DNA from: Planctomycetota bacterium
Lineage (GTDB): Bacteria > Planctomycetota > UBA1135 > UBA2386
Direction: 5' to 3'
Assembly (NCBI GenBank): GCA_020849665.1
Contig: JADLFX010000045.1
Location: forward strand, 80,433-144,432
Length of the DNA: 64,000 nucleotides
Part shown: positions 32,564 through 41,344 of the stretch, piece after piece
Position numbering within the stretch: position 1 is the stretch's first letter
How the letters are laid out: each line of letters opens with the position of its first letter
The notes under the pieces: model-generated
The model's input: the letters and a program-made list of their open reading frames with translations, nothing else
Databases searched by the model: none
What the model was told of the DNA's origin: nothing
Position numbers and translations under genes: made by a program

Positions 32564-33697
32564 ATGGATAGGTCCAAGCGAGACGGCGGCCTGCGCAGGC
32601 TGCTCGACCTCTGCGACGACTTGCAGCGTATCCGGCAGCGGATCACCGATCCCTCGTTGGGTCGCGACTCGCTGCAACGGCTGCGCCGCCAGTCGCAGCG
32701 CAAGTCCGAGCGGCTGGCGCGCACGCTCGGCACCTATCGCTTTCGCGGGCCCTTGGGGCAAGTCCTGCGCGAGTTCCGCTTCCAACCGGCGCACTTCCAG
32801 GTGCTCGCGACCCTCCTGCACCGGCACCTCCACCACGAGGACCCGGCCGTGGAGGGGCGGCTGCTCCTCGGCACGGTGTTCGACAACTCCTACGACGTCC
32901 TCGCCGGCGCCGAGCTGTTGCGGGAGGGCGGCCCGCTGCGCGCCAGCGGTCTGGTGGTCCTCGACGAGGACGAGGATCCGCAGGGCGATGTCCTGGAGGC
33001 ACGATTCAAGATCGCCGAGGAGGCGCTGGCAGCGTTCCGCGAGGAGGCGTCGACGCTCGTGCCGGAGGACCTGCGGCGTGCCCCGGGCAGCAGCTACGCG
33101 AGCAACCGCGAATTCCTGATCGACCTGCGCATCCTCCACAACCTCTACCGGGTGCGCAGCGAGCGGCTCTTCCTGCTCGACCGCTGGGACCGCGTGCACA
33201 CACGCACCTTCGACCCGGGGCGATCGCTGAGCCGCCGCATCACATCCTACTGGGAGCGGGTCCAGCGCCGGCTCGCCGCGAGCCCGGAGGCCAAGGAGTT
33301 CCCGGTGGTGCGCTTCCTGCGCACGTGGCAGCTGGAGCAGGAGGAGCTGATCGTGGTCATCCACCTGCTCTTCCAGGAGCTCTACGAGGGGATCGCCCAT
33401 GCCGATGCGGCGGCCCTGATCCGGCTGATCAGCCGCAGCGAGGAAGACCTGATCCGCAACCGGCTCCTGGTGCACCCCAAGAGCCGCCTCGTGACCAGCC
33501 ACATCCTGGAGCTGGAGCCGTTCCTCGAGGGCCGCGAACTCACCGCGGAGGTCCACCTGAACGACTGGGTGGTGAACGACCTCTTCGGCCTGCCCTCGCA
33601 GAACCGCGCGATCCATCCCGACGAGCGGCTCGACTGGCACCTCTACCTGAAGCAGCTCGACGACTCCGACCGGTTCTTCCGCGACATGGATCGCTGA
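32564..33697 (+). CDS. tandem winged-helix protein related to AAA-ATPase N-terminal regions, no ATPase domain
   Basis: This 377-aa protein carries two similar helical modules. One is around FRFQPAHFQVLATLLHRHL with DNSYDVLAGAELLREGGPL; the other is around WQLEQEELIVVIHLLFQEL with SEEDLIRNRLLVHPKSRL. Each is followed by a hydrophobic strand segment (SGLVVLDE; SHILELEP). This arrangement resembles the winged-helix pair that precedes the AAA domain in some bacterial ATPases. No Walker A or B motif is present and the gene ends 14 nt before lysC, so the ATPase part is missing rather than hidden in another frame. The start has AAAGGA 4 nt upstream. Function is unknown. Confidence 0.7.
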   Translation: MDRSKRDGGLRRLLDLCDDLQRIRQRITDPSLGRDSLQRLRRQSQRKSERLARTLGTYRFRGPLGQVLREFRFQPAHFQVLATLLHRHLHHEDPAVEGRLLLGTVFDNSYDVLAGAELLREGGPLRASGLVVLDEDEDPQGDVLEARFKIAEEALAAFREEASTLVPEDLRRAPGSSYASNREFLIDLRILHNLYRVRSERLFLLDRWDRVHTRTFDPGRSLSRRITSYWERVQRRLAASPEAKEFPVVRFLRTWQLEQEELIVVIHLLFQELYEGIAHADAAALIRLISRSEEDLIRNRLLVHPKSRLVTSHILELEPFLEGRELTAEVHLNDWVVNDLFGLPSQNRAIHPDERLDWHLYLKQLDDSDRFFRDMDR

Positions 33698-33711
33698 GCG
33701 CCGCCGGCCGG

Positions 33712-35022
33712 TCACGGGAAGAAGCACGCATGCAGTGCCTTCACCGCGCGCTCCATCTCGGCCTCGGTCACGACGAGCGCCAGGTTCACGCGGATCGCGC
33801 CCTGGCTGAGCACGCGCGGCCGCACGCCGGCTTCGGCCACCGCCGTCAGCGCCCGCGCCAGGACCATGCGGTCCTTGGCCATCCCGTGACCGACCAGACA
33901 GACCATGGCATGGCCCGGCTCGACCGTGACCCTGCCGAGCTGGCCGAGGTCGGCGGCGAGGCGGTCGAGGTGCCGGGCGCTGTCGGTGGTCATCGTGATC
34001 GAGATCTCCGAGGTGGCCACGAGGTCGATCACCACCTCGTGCCGTGCCGCGGCGTCGAACACCTTGGCGAGGAAGCCGTGGGTCTGCAGCATCCGCGGCG
34101 TCACGATGTTGACCAGGTGCACGCCGCGCTTGTGCGCCACCGCGCGCACGACGCTGCCGGCCTCCTCGTAGTCGGGCAGCACCACCGTGCCGGCGTATTC
34201 GGGGCGGCGGGTGTTGAGGACCCGCACCGGGATGGCCTTCTCCATCGCCGGCAGGATGGTCGCGGGGTGCAGGACCTTGCCGCCGTAGTAGGCCAGCTCG
34301 CTGGCCTCGTCGAAGCTCATGGTCGCGATCGGCCGGGCCTCGGCGACCAGCTTGGGATCGGCGGTCATCACGCCGTCCACGTCGGTCCAGATCTGGATCT
34401 CCTCGGCGTCGAGTGCGTTGCCGAAGAGCGAGGCCGAGTAGTCCGAGCCGTTGCGCCCCAGCGTGGTCACGTTCCCGTGCTCGTCGGCGGCGATGTAGCC
34501 GGTCACCACGGGCACTTCGCGCACGCCCGCGATGAACCGCTTCACCCGGCCATCGTCGGGCAGGGGCCGGGCGCGGCCGAAGGTGGAATCGGTGCGCAGG
34601 CCGGCGTCGAACGCGTCGATCGCCCGCGCCTCCAGCCCGTGCAGCGTGAAGTACGCCGCCACGGTGCGGGCCGAGAGCCGCTCGCCGAACGAGAGCATCA
34701 GGTCGATGGCGCGCGGGCTGGCCTCCCCGACCAGCTTCATTCCGCGCGCCAGCTCGCGCAGCTCCTGGAGCAGGGACTCGTGCAGGGTGTCCGGCAGGCC
34801 GAGCTCGGCCAGGATGGCGCGATGGCGCTCCTCGAGCCGCGCCGTGTCGACATTGCCACGCGGCGCGCGCTGGCTGAGGTCGACGAGCATGTCGGTGACG
34901 CCGGAATGTGCCGACACCACCACCACCGGCCGGCGGGCGAGCCGACGGCGGACGATCTCCAACACGTTCTGGATCGAGGCCGCGGTCCCGACCGAGGTGC
35001 CTCCGAACTTCATCACGATCAT
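33712..35022 (-). CDS. lysC: aspartate kinase
   Basis: This 436-aa enzyme phosphorylates aspartate, the first step toward lysine, threonine and methionine. KFGGTSVG with Lys5 opens the kinase domain. GERLSARTVAAYF, TLGRNGSDYSASL and WTDVDGVMTADPK complete the catalytic motifs. Two ACT domains follow (VHLVNIVTPRML and ISITMTTDSARHL regions), so feedback control by an amino-acid end product is expected. It is divergent from the LeuA-like gene, with -10-like elements just before both starts. Confidence 0.95.
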   Translation of the reverse strand: MIVMKFGGTSVGTAASIQNVLEIVRRRLARRPVVVVSAHSGVTDMLVDLSQRAPRGNVDTARLEERHRAILAELGLPDTLHESLLQELRELARGMKLVGEASPRAIDLMLSFGERLSARTVAAYFTLHGLEARAIDAFDAGLRTDSTFGRARPLPDDGRVKRFIAGVREVPVVTGYIAADEHGNVTTLGRNGSDYSASLFGNALDAEEIQIWTDVDGVMTADPKLVAEARPIATMSFDEASELAYYGGKVLHPATILPAMEKAIPVRVLNTRRPEYAGTVVLPDYEEAGSVVRAVAHKRGVHLVNIVTPRMLQTHGFLAKVFDAAARHEVVIDLVATSEISITMTTDSARHLDRLAADLGQLGRVTVEPGHAMVCLVGHGMAKDRMVLARALTAVAEAGVRPRVLSQGAIRVNLALVVTEAEMERAVKALHACFFP

Positions 35023-35032
35023 GGGGGCGGGG

Positions 35033-35038
35033 ATTCTG
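35033..35038 (-). promoter_or_regulatory. -10-like CAGAAT for lysC
   Basis: Minus-strand CAGAAT ends 10 nt before the ATG at 35022; the spacer CCCCGCCCCC has no ribosome site. Confidence 0.3.
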
Positions 35039-35093
35039 GCCGGAGGAGGCGGCCTTGGCGAGCCGCCCTCCGGGCCATGGTCCGCGCCGCCCG

Positions 35094-35099
35094 TATGAT
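35094..35099 (+). promoter_or_regulatory. -10 TATGAT, leaderless start of the LeuA-like gene
   Basis: TATGAT matches the consensus at 5 of 6 positions and ends 6 nt before the ATG at 35106, so transcription would begin at or next to the start codon. Confidence 0.5.
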
Positions 35100-35105
35100 C
35101 CCGGC

Positions 35106-36332
35106 ATGCAGACGCGCACCGACCTGATCCACGACTGGAACCGGCTGGGCGGCGAGTTCCGCCCCGGCCAACCCGTCCAGTTCGACGACGAGACCCTGCG
35201 CGACGGTCTCCAGTCCCCCTCGGTGGCCGACCCCAGCGTCGACGAGAAGCTCGACCTGCTGCACGTGATGGACCGTCTGGGCATCCACACCGCCAACCTC
35301 GGCCTGCCCGGGGCCGGCGGCCGGCCGCGCGAGGAGATCCTGCGCATGGCGCAGGAGATCGCGAAGAACCGCCTGAGGATCGGCGCCAACGTGGCCTGCC
35401 GCACGGTGGTGAGCGACATCGAACCGGTGGTCGAGATGAGCCAGCGCGCGGGCATGCCGATCGAGGTGTGCGCGTTCATCGGCAGCAGCAGCATCCGCCA
35501 GTACACGGAGAACTGGTCGCTCGCGCAGATGCTGGAGCACACCCGGCAGGCGCTCACGTTCGCGCGCGACCACCAGCTCCCGGTCATGTACGTGACCGAG
35601 GACACCACCCGCGCCCACCCCGAGACCCTGCGCGCCCTCTACTCGCTCGCCCTGGAGCTGGGCGCGCGGCGCCTGGCCGTGTGCGACACCGTGGGCCACG
35701 CCACGCCGGAAGGCGCGCGCAACGTCGTGACCTTCGTGCGCGAACTGGCGCGCCAGCACGACCCCAGCGTCGGCATCGACTGGCACGGCCACCGCGACCG
35801 CGACCTCGCCATCGCCAACTGCCTGGCCGCCGTCGAGGCGGGCGCCACACGGATCCACGGCGCGGCGCTGGGCGTGGGCGAGCGGGCCGGCAACGCCCCC
35901 ATGGACCTGCTCCTGGTGAACTGCCGCCTCCTGGGTTGGATCGACAACGATCTGCGTGCCCTGCCCGAGTACGTGCGCAAGGCCGCCAAGGCCCTGCAGG
36001 TCGACATCCCCCACAACTACCCCGTGCTGGGCGCGGACGCGTTCGAGACCGGCACCGGCGTGCACGCGGCCGCGGTGATCAAGGCATTCCGCAAGGGCGA
36101 TCAGGCCCTGGCCGACACGGTCTACTCCGGAGTCCCCGCCAACATGGTCGGGCTCGAGCAGCGCATCTGCGTGGGGCCCATGAGCGGCCGCTCGAACGTC
36201 ATCTGGGTGCTCGAGCGCCTGGGAATCGAGGCCGGCGAGGCGCGGGTGAAGGCCGTGCTGGAGGCCGGCAAGGCCAGCAAGAAGATGCTCACCGACGAAC
36301 AGGTCCGGCGGATCGCGCTGGCGACGCCCTGA
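35106..36332 (+). CDS. LeuA/homocitrate-synthase-like DRE-TIM metallolyase
   Basis: This 408-aa enzyme has the DRE-TIM barrel motifs: DDETLRDGLQ near residue 27, the metal-binding WHGHRDRDLA in the middle, and GVGERAGNAPMDLLL. These define the 2-isopropylmalate/homocitrate/citramalate synthase family, which condenses acetyl-CoA with a 2-oxo acid. It lacks the roughly 120-residue C-terminal regulatory domain of leucine-sensitive LeuA. FETGTGVHAAAVIKAFRKGD is the usual segment after the barrel. The substrate cannot be decided from sequence; divergent lysC may hint at amino-acid synthesis. Confidence 0.85.
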   Translation: MQTRTDLIHDWNRLGGEFRPGQPVQFDDETLRDGLQSPSVADPSVDEKLDLLHVMDRLGIHTANLGLPGAGGRPREEILRMAQEIAKNRLRIGANVACRTVVSDIEPVVEMSQRAGMPIEVCAFIGSSSIRQYTENWSLAQMLEHTRQALTFARDHQLPVMYVTEDTTRAHPETLRALYSLALELGARRLAVCDTVGHATPEGARNVVTFVRELARQHDPSVGIDWHGHRDRDLAIANCLAAVEAGATRIHGAALGVGERAGNAPMDLLLVNCRLLGWIDNDLRALPEYVRKAAKALQVDIPHNYPVLGADAFETGTGVHAAAVIKAFRKGDQALADTVYSGVPANMVGLEQRICVGPMSGRSNVIWVLERLGIEAGEARVKAVLEAGKASKKMLTDEQVRRIALATP

Positions 36333-36473
36333 GCACCCCGCGCGGGCGGAGAGGGCCGGCCGCTCGGGTGCGCCCGCGCCGCGCCGATGGCAGCGGCGCA
36401 TGGGGCAGCGGGGATCAAGGGTCGCCGACAACCTGCCGATAGTGGCCTGGTCTGACCTTTCGTCGGGAGACCT

Positions 36474-36845
36474 ATGGCGCAGGTGATCAACATGTCCGTC
36501 GTCGACGAGCTGGTGTCCTTCGCAGCCGACGGCGACCCCGACCTCCTGGTCGACCTGATCCGCATGTTCCTGGAGGACGCGCCGACCAAGGTGGCCTCGA
36601 TGCGCACCGGGCTCGAGCGGCAGGACTGGCACATGGTGGAGAAGGCGGCGCACTCCCTGAAGGGCTCGTCCGGCAACCTGGGCGCGGAGCTGGTCCAGCA
36701 CCTGTGCGAGGACCTGCAGAACGCCGCGCGGGCCACTCCTCCCGACTGCGCCAGGGTGACCCGGCTGGTGCACGACCTGGAGGCGCCCTTCCAGGCGTCG
36801 GTTGCGGAGCTGCGGAAGATCCTGGCGCGCTTCGCCAAGGTCTAG
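36474..36845 (+). CDS. stand-alone histidine phosphotransfer (Hpt) protein
   Basis: This 123-aa four-helix protein has the phosphoacceptor motif AAHSLKGSSGNLGA with His60. It would carry phosphate between a hybrid sensor kinase and a response regulator in a phosphorelay. No kinase or regulator gene lies in the window, so its partners are elsewhere. GGGAGA 3 nt before the ATG supports the start. Confidence 0.93.
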   Translation: MAQVINMSVVDELVSFAADGDPDLLVDLIRMFLEDAPTKVASMRTGLERQDWHMVEKAAHSLKGSSGNLGAELVQHLCEDLQNAARATPPDCARVTRLVHDLEAPFQASVAELRKILARFAKV

Positions 36846-37002
36846 GCCGCCGCGGCAGGCCGCGGAACGCCGCCCAGGCCGGGGCCCGGAGGCTGCGGGG
36901 TCCTTCCTGTCCCTGGACCGGAGCGGCGAGGCCGCACCGAGGACCCTGTGGGCAGCCTCGAGCCGCCGGACTTCGGTCCGTTCCAGCCGGGGGCAGGCGC
37001 CC

Positions 37003-37428
37003 CTAGTCGCGAGTCACATCGAGCGGGCGAGGCTCCTCGGTCCCGTTCGCGTGCCCGCGCGCGCGGGCCGGGGTGAGCATGGCGCCCTGGCGCCTGGGTT
37101 CGGCGGGGACGACCTTGCGCACGGGATGCTGGATCTCGAGGGTGGGCTCGGCGAGGAAATCGGCGCCCTTGCCGCGGAAGAGGCAGCGGTGGCACCGGTG
37201 ATAGAACTCCCGCTGCCGCTGGAAGCAGAGCGGCACCTCGATCTGGTGGGCGATCAGCAACCGTCCCTCGCCCGCGACCGGCGTGGGGCACTGGCGCAGG
37301 GTCTCTTCGGGCCCGGTGCAGGCCTTGGACGACCCGTTCATGCCCGGACGGGGCGGGGTCCCGTTCCCGCTCCCGGCCCCTCCCGGGCCAGTGAGCAACA
37401 CATCCCGCTCGGGGACCCCTGGGTTCAT
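37003..37428 (-). CDS. small Cys-containing hypothetical protein
   Basis: This 141-aa protein is unrecognised. Codons in the middle part strongly prefer G/C at the third position, which supports real coding. It contains a C-X9-C pair (ACTGPEETLRQC) and a C-X2-C pair (HRCHRCLF), a possible metal-binding arrangement, joined by LLIAHQIEVPLCFQRQREFY. Both ends are Pro/Arg-rich and probably disordered. The ATG at 37428 has a -10-like TATCGT 8 nt upstream; a second in-frame ATG at 37341 is possible. Confidence 0.55.
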   Translation of the reverse strand: MNPGVPERDVLLTGPGGAGSGNGTPPRPGMNGSSKACTGPEETLRQCPTPVAGEGRLLIAHQIEVPLCFQRQREFYHRCHRCLFRGKGADFLAEPTLEIQHPVRKVVPAEPRRQGAMLTPARARGHANGTEEPRPLDVTRD

Positions 37429-37462
37429 GGGGGGAAACGATAGTCACCTGCGCGCCGGGGGG

Positions 37463-38284
37463 TCAATCGCGCGCCCGCGCCCAGGCGTCCCGGCACCGGG
37501 CCAGGGCCTGCGGGGCCATGTGGCTGTGGCGCGAGAGTTCGAAGCAGACCGGGCCCGGGTAGCCAGCGGCGGCCAGGCTGCTGTGGACCGCGCGGAAGTC
37601 GACGTCTCCCTCCCCCGGGAGCAGGTGCTCGTGCCGGCCCCTCCGCATGTCCTCCAGGTGCACCTGCCGCAGCCGCGGACCGAGGGTGGGGATGGAGGCG
37701 AGGGGCTCGTCGGGCTCCGTGACGTAAAGATGCCCGATGTCTAGACATAGGTCGGGTCCGGCGTCCCCCAGGGCACGCGCCAACGCGAGGTATCCGGCCG
37801 GGGTCGCGACCGCCATTCCGGGCTCCGGCTCGAACGCCGGGGCGAGGCCCTCGGCACGGATGGCGGCACAGGCCAGACCCACCCCCTCGCAGAGCCATCC
37901 GAACGAGTCCGGACCGGGCGCAGGGTCGATCCCGGCCCAGAACGACACCACCTCGGCGCCGAGCGCGGCACCCACGCGGGCGGCACGGGAATAGAAGTCC
38001 AGCCTGCGAGCCCGGGCCGCCCGGTCGCGGCTCATCAGGGTGGGCTCGTGCTTGGTGCCTGGGTCCAGCAGGAAGCGGGCTCCGGTCTCGATCGTGACCC
38101 CGAGGCCGAGAGCGTCGAGGCGTGCGCGGATCTCCCGCACCTCGGCCGGCGTGCTGCGGTAGGGGTCGAGGTGCATCACGTCGAGCGTGAGCGCCGCGAC
38201 CTGGTAGCCGTGCGTCGCGATCAACTCCAGGGCCTCGGCGAGCCGGTGGTTCTGCAGGCCGCTGGTGTGGAAGCCGAGCCGCAC
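37463..38284 (-). CDS. sugar phosphate isomerase/epimerase-like TIM-barrel protein
   Basis: This 273-aa protein belongs to the xylose-isomerase-like AP endonuclease 2 superfamily. It begins LGFHTSGLQNHRLAEALELI and contains the metal-site strands PAFEPEPGM, LDIGHLYVTEPDEP, QVHLEDMRRGRHEHLLPGEG and CFELSRHSH. The Glu/Asp/His ligands of the divalent metal are present. Such proteins isomerise or epimerise sugars or act in inositol breakdown; the substrate is unknown. It lies upstream of no obvious partner genes. Confidence 0.85.
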   Translation of the reverse strand: MRLGFHTSGLQNHRLAEALELIATHGYQVAALTLDVMHLDPYRSTPAEVREIRARLDALGLGVTIETGARFLLDPGTKHEPTLMSRDRAARARRLDFYSRAARVGAALGAEVVSFWAGIDPAPGPDSFGWLCEGVGLACAAIRAEGLAPAFEPEPGMAVATPAGYLALARALGDAGPDLCLDIGHLYVTEPDEPLASIPTLGPRLRQVHLEDMRRGRHEHLLPGEGDVDFRAVHSSLAAAGYPGPVCFELSRHSHMAPQALARCRDAWARARD

Positions 38285-38332
38285 GGCGGGAGGACGTGGA
38301 AGGGCGGGAGGGACCTGCCAGGACAGGGTCGT

Positions 38333-38944
38333 TCAGCGTTTCTCGGCCGACTTCACCTTGCGGACCGTGTTGCGCAGGGCGTCGTAGCGGGACAGACGGC
38401 GCTGCAGGGCGTCGTACTCGGCGGTGATCGCCCATCCGCCGAGGTCGGCCTCCTCCATCCAGTCCGTGTACCTGCCGAGGGCGACGTTGATCTTCTCCAT
38501 CTCGGCGAAGGCCTTGTGCACGTACTCCTGGAACTCGGCGTTCTTGCCGGCGGTGCGCTTCTCCTGGGCCGAGGCCCAGAGCGCCTTGGCCTGCTGGTAG
38601 TGGCCATCCGCGGTGCGCAGGTCGGCCTCCTGGATCGGGGGGGCCGGCGTCTTGGGTTGCTTGCCGGCGCGCGCCGTACCGCTCATGGACTCGAACGAGT
38701 CTCCGCTGGGCGCCGCTGCCGGCGCGTTGCTGGCCCGCTGCACCGCTGGCTGGGCTGCGTTGCTCGGTGCGCCTGGAGTCTCGGCCGGTGCGGCCTTGCC
38801 GCCTCCCTTGAGGAAGAGGAAGAGCACCCCGCCCAGCGCCAGCGCCACGACGCCGATCAGCATGGGCGCGGCCGACGAGGACTGCTTCGGGGCGGGACGG
38901 CCGCGCTGCGAGGTGCGCGCCGAGGAGGGAGGGGTCGGGGTCAT
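38333..38944 (-). CDS. membrane-anchored hypothetical protein
   Basis: This 203-aa protein has a Pro/Ser-rich, basic N-terminus, one membrane helix (PMLIGVVALALGGVLFLFL, residues 27-45), an Ala/Pro/Ser-rich linker and a helical C-terminal domain. The latter (YQQAKALWASAQEKRTAGKN, EYVHKAFAEMEKINVALGRYTDW) may form a coiled coil. No family is recognised. It overlaps rsmB by 4 nt and is the last gene of the fmt-rsmB operon. Confidence 0.7.
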   Translation of the reverse strand: MTPTPPSSARTSQRGRPAPKQSSSAAPMLIGVVALALGGVLFLFLKGGGKAAPAETPGAPSNAAQPAVQRASNAPAAAPSGDSFESMSGTARAGKQPKTPAPPIQEADLRTADGHYQQAKALWASAQEKRTAGKNAEFQEYVHKAFAEMEKINVALGRYTDWMEEADLGGWAITAEYDALQRRLSRYDALRNTVRKVKSAEKR

Positions 38945-40320
38945 GGGAGAGGAGGCGGCACTTTGCCCACGCGCAGGACCGCGTGGTAGCCCCCGTCGTG
39001 CTCCGGGGTGTCCGGCAGGATGAGGCACTCCTGCAGCACCTCGACCGTCCCAGGGGGAAGGTCGGCCAGGACGGCCCGTACCGCCTCGCCGTTCTCCTCG
39101 GGTTCGAGGCTGCAGGTCGAGTAGACGACCCGGCCTTCCGACTTCACCCGGGCGAGGGCATCGCGCAAGAGCCGGCGCTGGAGGGGCAGCAGGGCCGCGA
39201 ACGGGTCCGGACGCTCCAGGCGCCGGCGCGCCTCGACCCGCCGCGCCAGGACGCCCGAGTTGGAGCAGGGCACGTCCACCAGCGCCCTGGCACAGGCGGG
39301 CACCCGGGCGAGGTCCTCGACCACGGCGATCACCCCGCCGAGGCCCGCCCGCGCGGCGTTGGCCGAGATCCGCGCCCGCCGGCGCGGCTCGGGGTCCCAG
39401 GCGAACACATGTCCCTTGGGGCCCACCTGCTCGGCCAGGAGCGTGGTCTTGGTGCCGGGGGCTGCACACAGGTCCAGGATGGTCTCCCCGGGCTGTGCCT
39501 CGACGGCCTCCGCGGCACGGACCGCGGTCGGGTCCTGCACCACGAAGCGCCCCTCGCGGAACGCCTCGGTCCCGAACGGCGAGCCGCCGCCGGTCCAGCG
39601 CAGGCAGAGCGGGTGGTCCCCCGCCACGGTCTCGACCCCCACCTCGGCCAGTTCGGCCCGCAGGGCGTCGCGCTGGGCCGGCCTGGCGCGCAGGATCACC
39701 TCGGGCACCGCGGCCGAGGCCGCGGCGATCCGCTCGGTCGCGGCGCCGTGCACCTGGAACCAGCGCGCCACGAGCACCTGGGGCAGCGCGTACCGCGCCG
39801 CGAGGTACGCCGCCGGATCCGCGGCGGGATCGGGCAGGCCCGGCGGATCCAGACGCACGCAGCGCGTTGCCCCGCCCTCCCCAGGAGGCAGTGCCACCTC
39901 GAGCCGGGGCAGGGCAGGGTCCGCGGCGCGCAGGTGCACCATGCCTGCGAGGCGGCGCAGCACCGCGTTGGCGAACCCCCGCTCGTGGCCAAGGAGGTCG
40001 ACCGTCTCGTGCAGCGCGGCATGCGCCGGGATGCGCGCCAGGAAGAGCAGCTGGTAGGCGCCCAGGCGCAGCGCGCAGCGCGCGCGAGGCGCGTCCGGCA
40101 GGCCACGCGCGGTGAGCGGCGCGAGCACGGCGTCGAGGAAGAGGCGCTGGCGCTCGGCACCGTAGGCCAGTTCTTGGGCCAGGGCGTGGTCGCGCGGCGG
40201 CAGCCGCGCCGCGTCGAGCGGATCCTTCAGGCGCTGGATCCGCCCGGATTCGAGCGCCTCCAGCGCGGCCAGGGCGATCGCCCTGGCCCCGCGCGGGCGG
40301 CGAGGTGCTCCACGCCTCAT
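38941..40320 (-). CDS. rsmB: 16S rRNA (cytosine-C5)-methyltransferase RsmB
   Basis: This 459-aa enzyme methylates 16S rRNA (C967 in E. coli). The N-terminal NusB-like helical domain (residues about 10-150) includes YGAERQRLFLDAVLAPL and HAALHETVDLLGHERG. The SAM-binding domain has DLCAAPGTKTTLLAEQ, VDVPCSNSG and the catalytic-Cys motif VYSTCSLEPEENGE. It overlaps fmt by 4 nt, the classical fmt-rsmB arrangement. Confidence 0.95.
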   Translation of the reverse strand: MRRGAPRRPRGARAIALAALEALESGRIQRLKDPLDAARLPPRDHALAQELAYGAERQRLFLDAVLAPLTARGLPDAPRARCALRLGAYQLLFLARIPAHAALHETVDLLGHERGFANAVLRRLAGMVHLRAADPALPRLEVALPPGEGGATRCVRLDPPGLPDPAADPAAYLAARYALPQVLVARWFQVHGAATERIAAASAAVPEVILRARPAQRDALRAELAEVGVETVAGDHPLCLRWTGGGSPFGTEAFREGRFVVQDPTAVRAAEAVEAQPGETILDLCAAPGTKTTLLAEQVGPKGHVFAWDPEPRRRARISANAARAGLGGVIAVVEDLARVPACARALVDVPCSNSGVLARRVEARRRLERPDPFAALLPLQRRLLRDALARVKSEGRVVYSTCSLEPEENGEAVRAVLADLPPGTVEVLQECLILPDTPEHDGGYHAVLRVGKVPPPLP

Positions 40321-41249
40321 CCGAAGCGCGCGTCGGGGGGCAGGGGATGACCGCGCACGAACTCACCCGCGGTCATGTTCCGGCCGTTCTCGGGCTTGAT
40401 GCGGGTGATGCGGAACAGGTCCTTGCCCGTGCACACGCGGATGCCCTCCTCGCCCGCCGACTGGATCGCGCCGGGCATCCCCATGCCGTAGTTGTCGGGC
40501 TCGACCTCGCCGGCCATCACGATGAAGCGCCGCGCGCCGAGCCGGGTCTGCGCGCCCGGCTTGGGCGTCATCGCACGCACCAGCCGGTCGATCTCGAGCG
40601 CCGGGAGGCGCCAGGGGATCACCCCGTGGTGCTTCTCGACCTTGGGTGCCAGCGTCGCCAGCTTGTGGTCCTGGGGCACGAACTTCGCCTTGCCTGCGGC
40701 CAGGATCTGCAGGGCCTTCACCAGCGCCCGGCCGGAGAGCTCGGCCAACCGCTCGCGCAACTCTCCGGCGTTCTCGCGCGGCCCGATCGGGGTGCGCTCC
40801 ACCAGCAGGACGTCGCCGGCGTCGAGTTCCGGGACGATGCGCATGATGGTGACCCCGGTCTCCCGCTCGCCCGTGAGGATGGCGCGCTGGATGGGAGCCG
40901 CGCCGCGGTAGAGCGGCAGGAGCGAGGCATGGGCGTTCAGCATCCCGTGGCGCGGGAGGGCGATCAGCTCGGGCCTCAGGATCACGCCGTAGCTCACCAC
41001 GACCCCCACGTCGGGCTGCAGCTCGTGCAGGCGCTCCAGGCTCTCGGGGGCGTGCACGTCCGCAGGCTGCGCCACGGCGAGCCCCAGCTCCTCGGCCCCC
41101 AGGCGCACCTCCGAGGGGTAGATCTTCCGGCCGCGGCCGCGGGGCGCGTCGGGCTTGGTGACCACCAGGGCGGGAGCCATCCCCGCGGCAGCGAGTGCTC
41201 GCAACGAGGGCAGAGCGAAGTCGCTGCTTCCGAAGAAGACGATCTTCAA
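40317..41249 (-). CDS. fmt: methionyl-tRNA formyltransferase
   Basis: This 310-aa enzyme formylates initiator Met-tRNA. IVFFGSSDFALPSL opens the N-terminal Rossmann-like domain. The catalytic Asn-His-Asp set is visible in MLNAHASLLPLYRG and ELDAGDVLL, and the C-terminal OB-fold domain follows from about residue 205. The start is taken as TTG at 41249 because the conserved strand starts in the next codons and the length is normal. A GTG at 41315 would add 22 residues of low-complexity sequence. Confidence 0.94.
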   Translation of the reverse strand: MKIVFFGSSDFALPSLRALAAAGMAPALVVTKPDAPRGRGRKIYPSEVRLGAEELGLAVAQPADVHAPESLERLHELQPDVGVVVSYGVILRPELIALPRHGMLNAHASLLPLYRGAAPIQRAILTGERETGVTIMRIVPELDAGDVLLVERTPIGPRENAGELRERLAELSGRALVKALQILAAGKAKFVPQDHKLATLAPKVEKHHGVIPWRLPALEIDRLVRAMTPKPGAQTRLGARRFIVMAGEVEPDNYGMGMPGAIQSAGEEGIRVCTGKDLFRITRIKPENGRNMTAGEFVRGHPLPPDARFG

Positions 41250-41344
41250 ATTGGGCGGGGAAGTGGGGACGGAGGGTAGAACCGTAACGGCGGCACGGCG
41301 GGCCTTCAAACGCACGCCGCGCCCTTTCTCCGCAGACTTGCCGC

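Noticed and set aside
32564..35022. Possible frameshift hiding an AAA domain after the winged-helix protein
   Set aside because: Only 14 nt separate it from the convergent, intact lysC gene, so there is no room for an ATPase domain.
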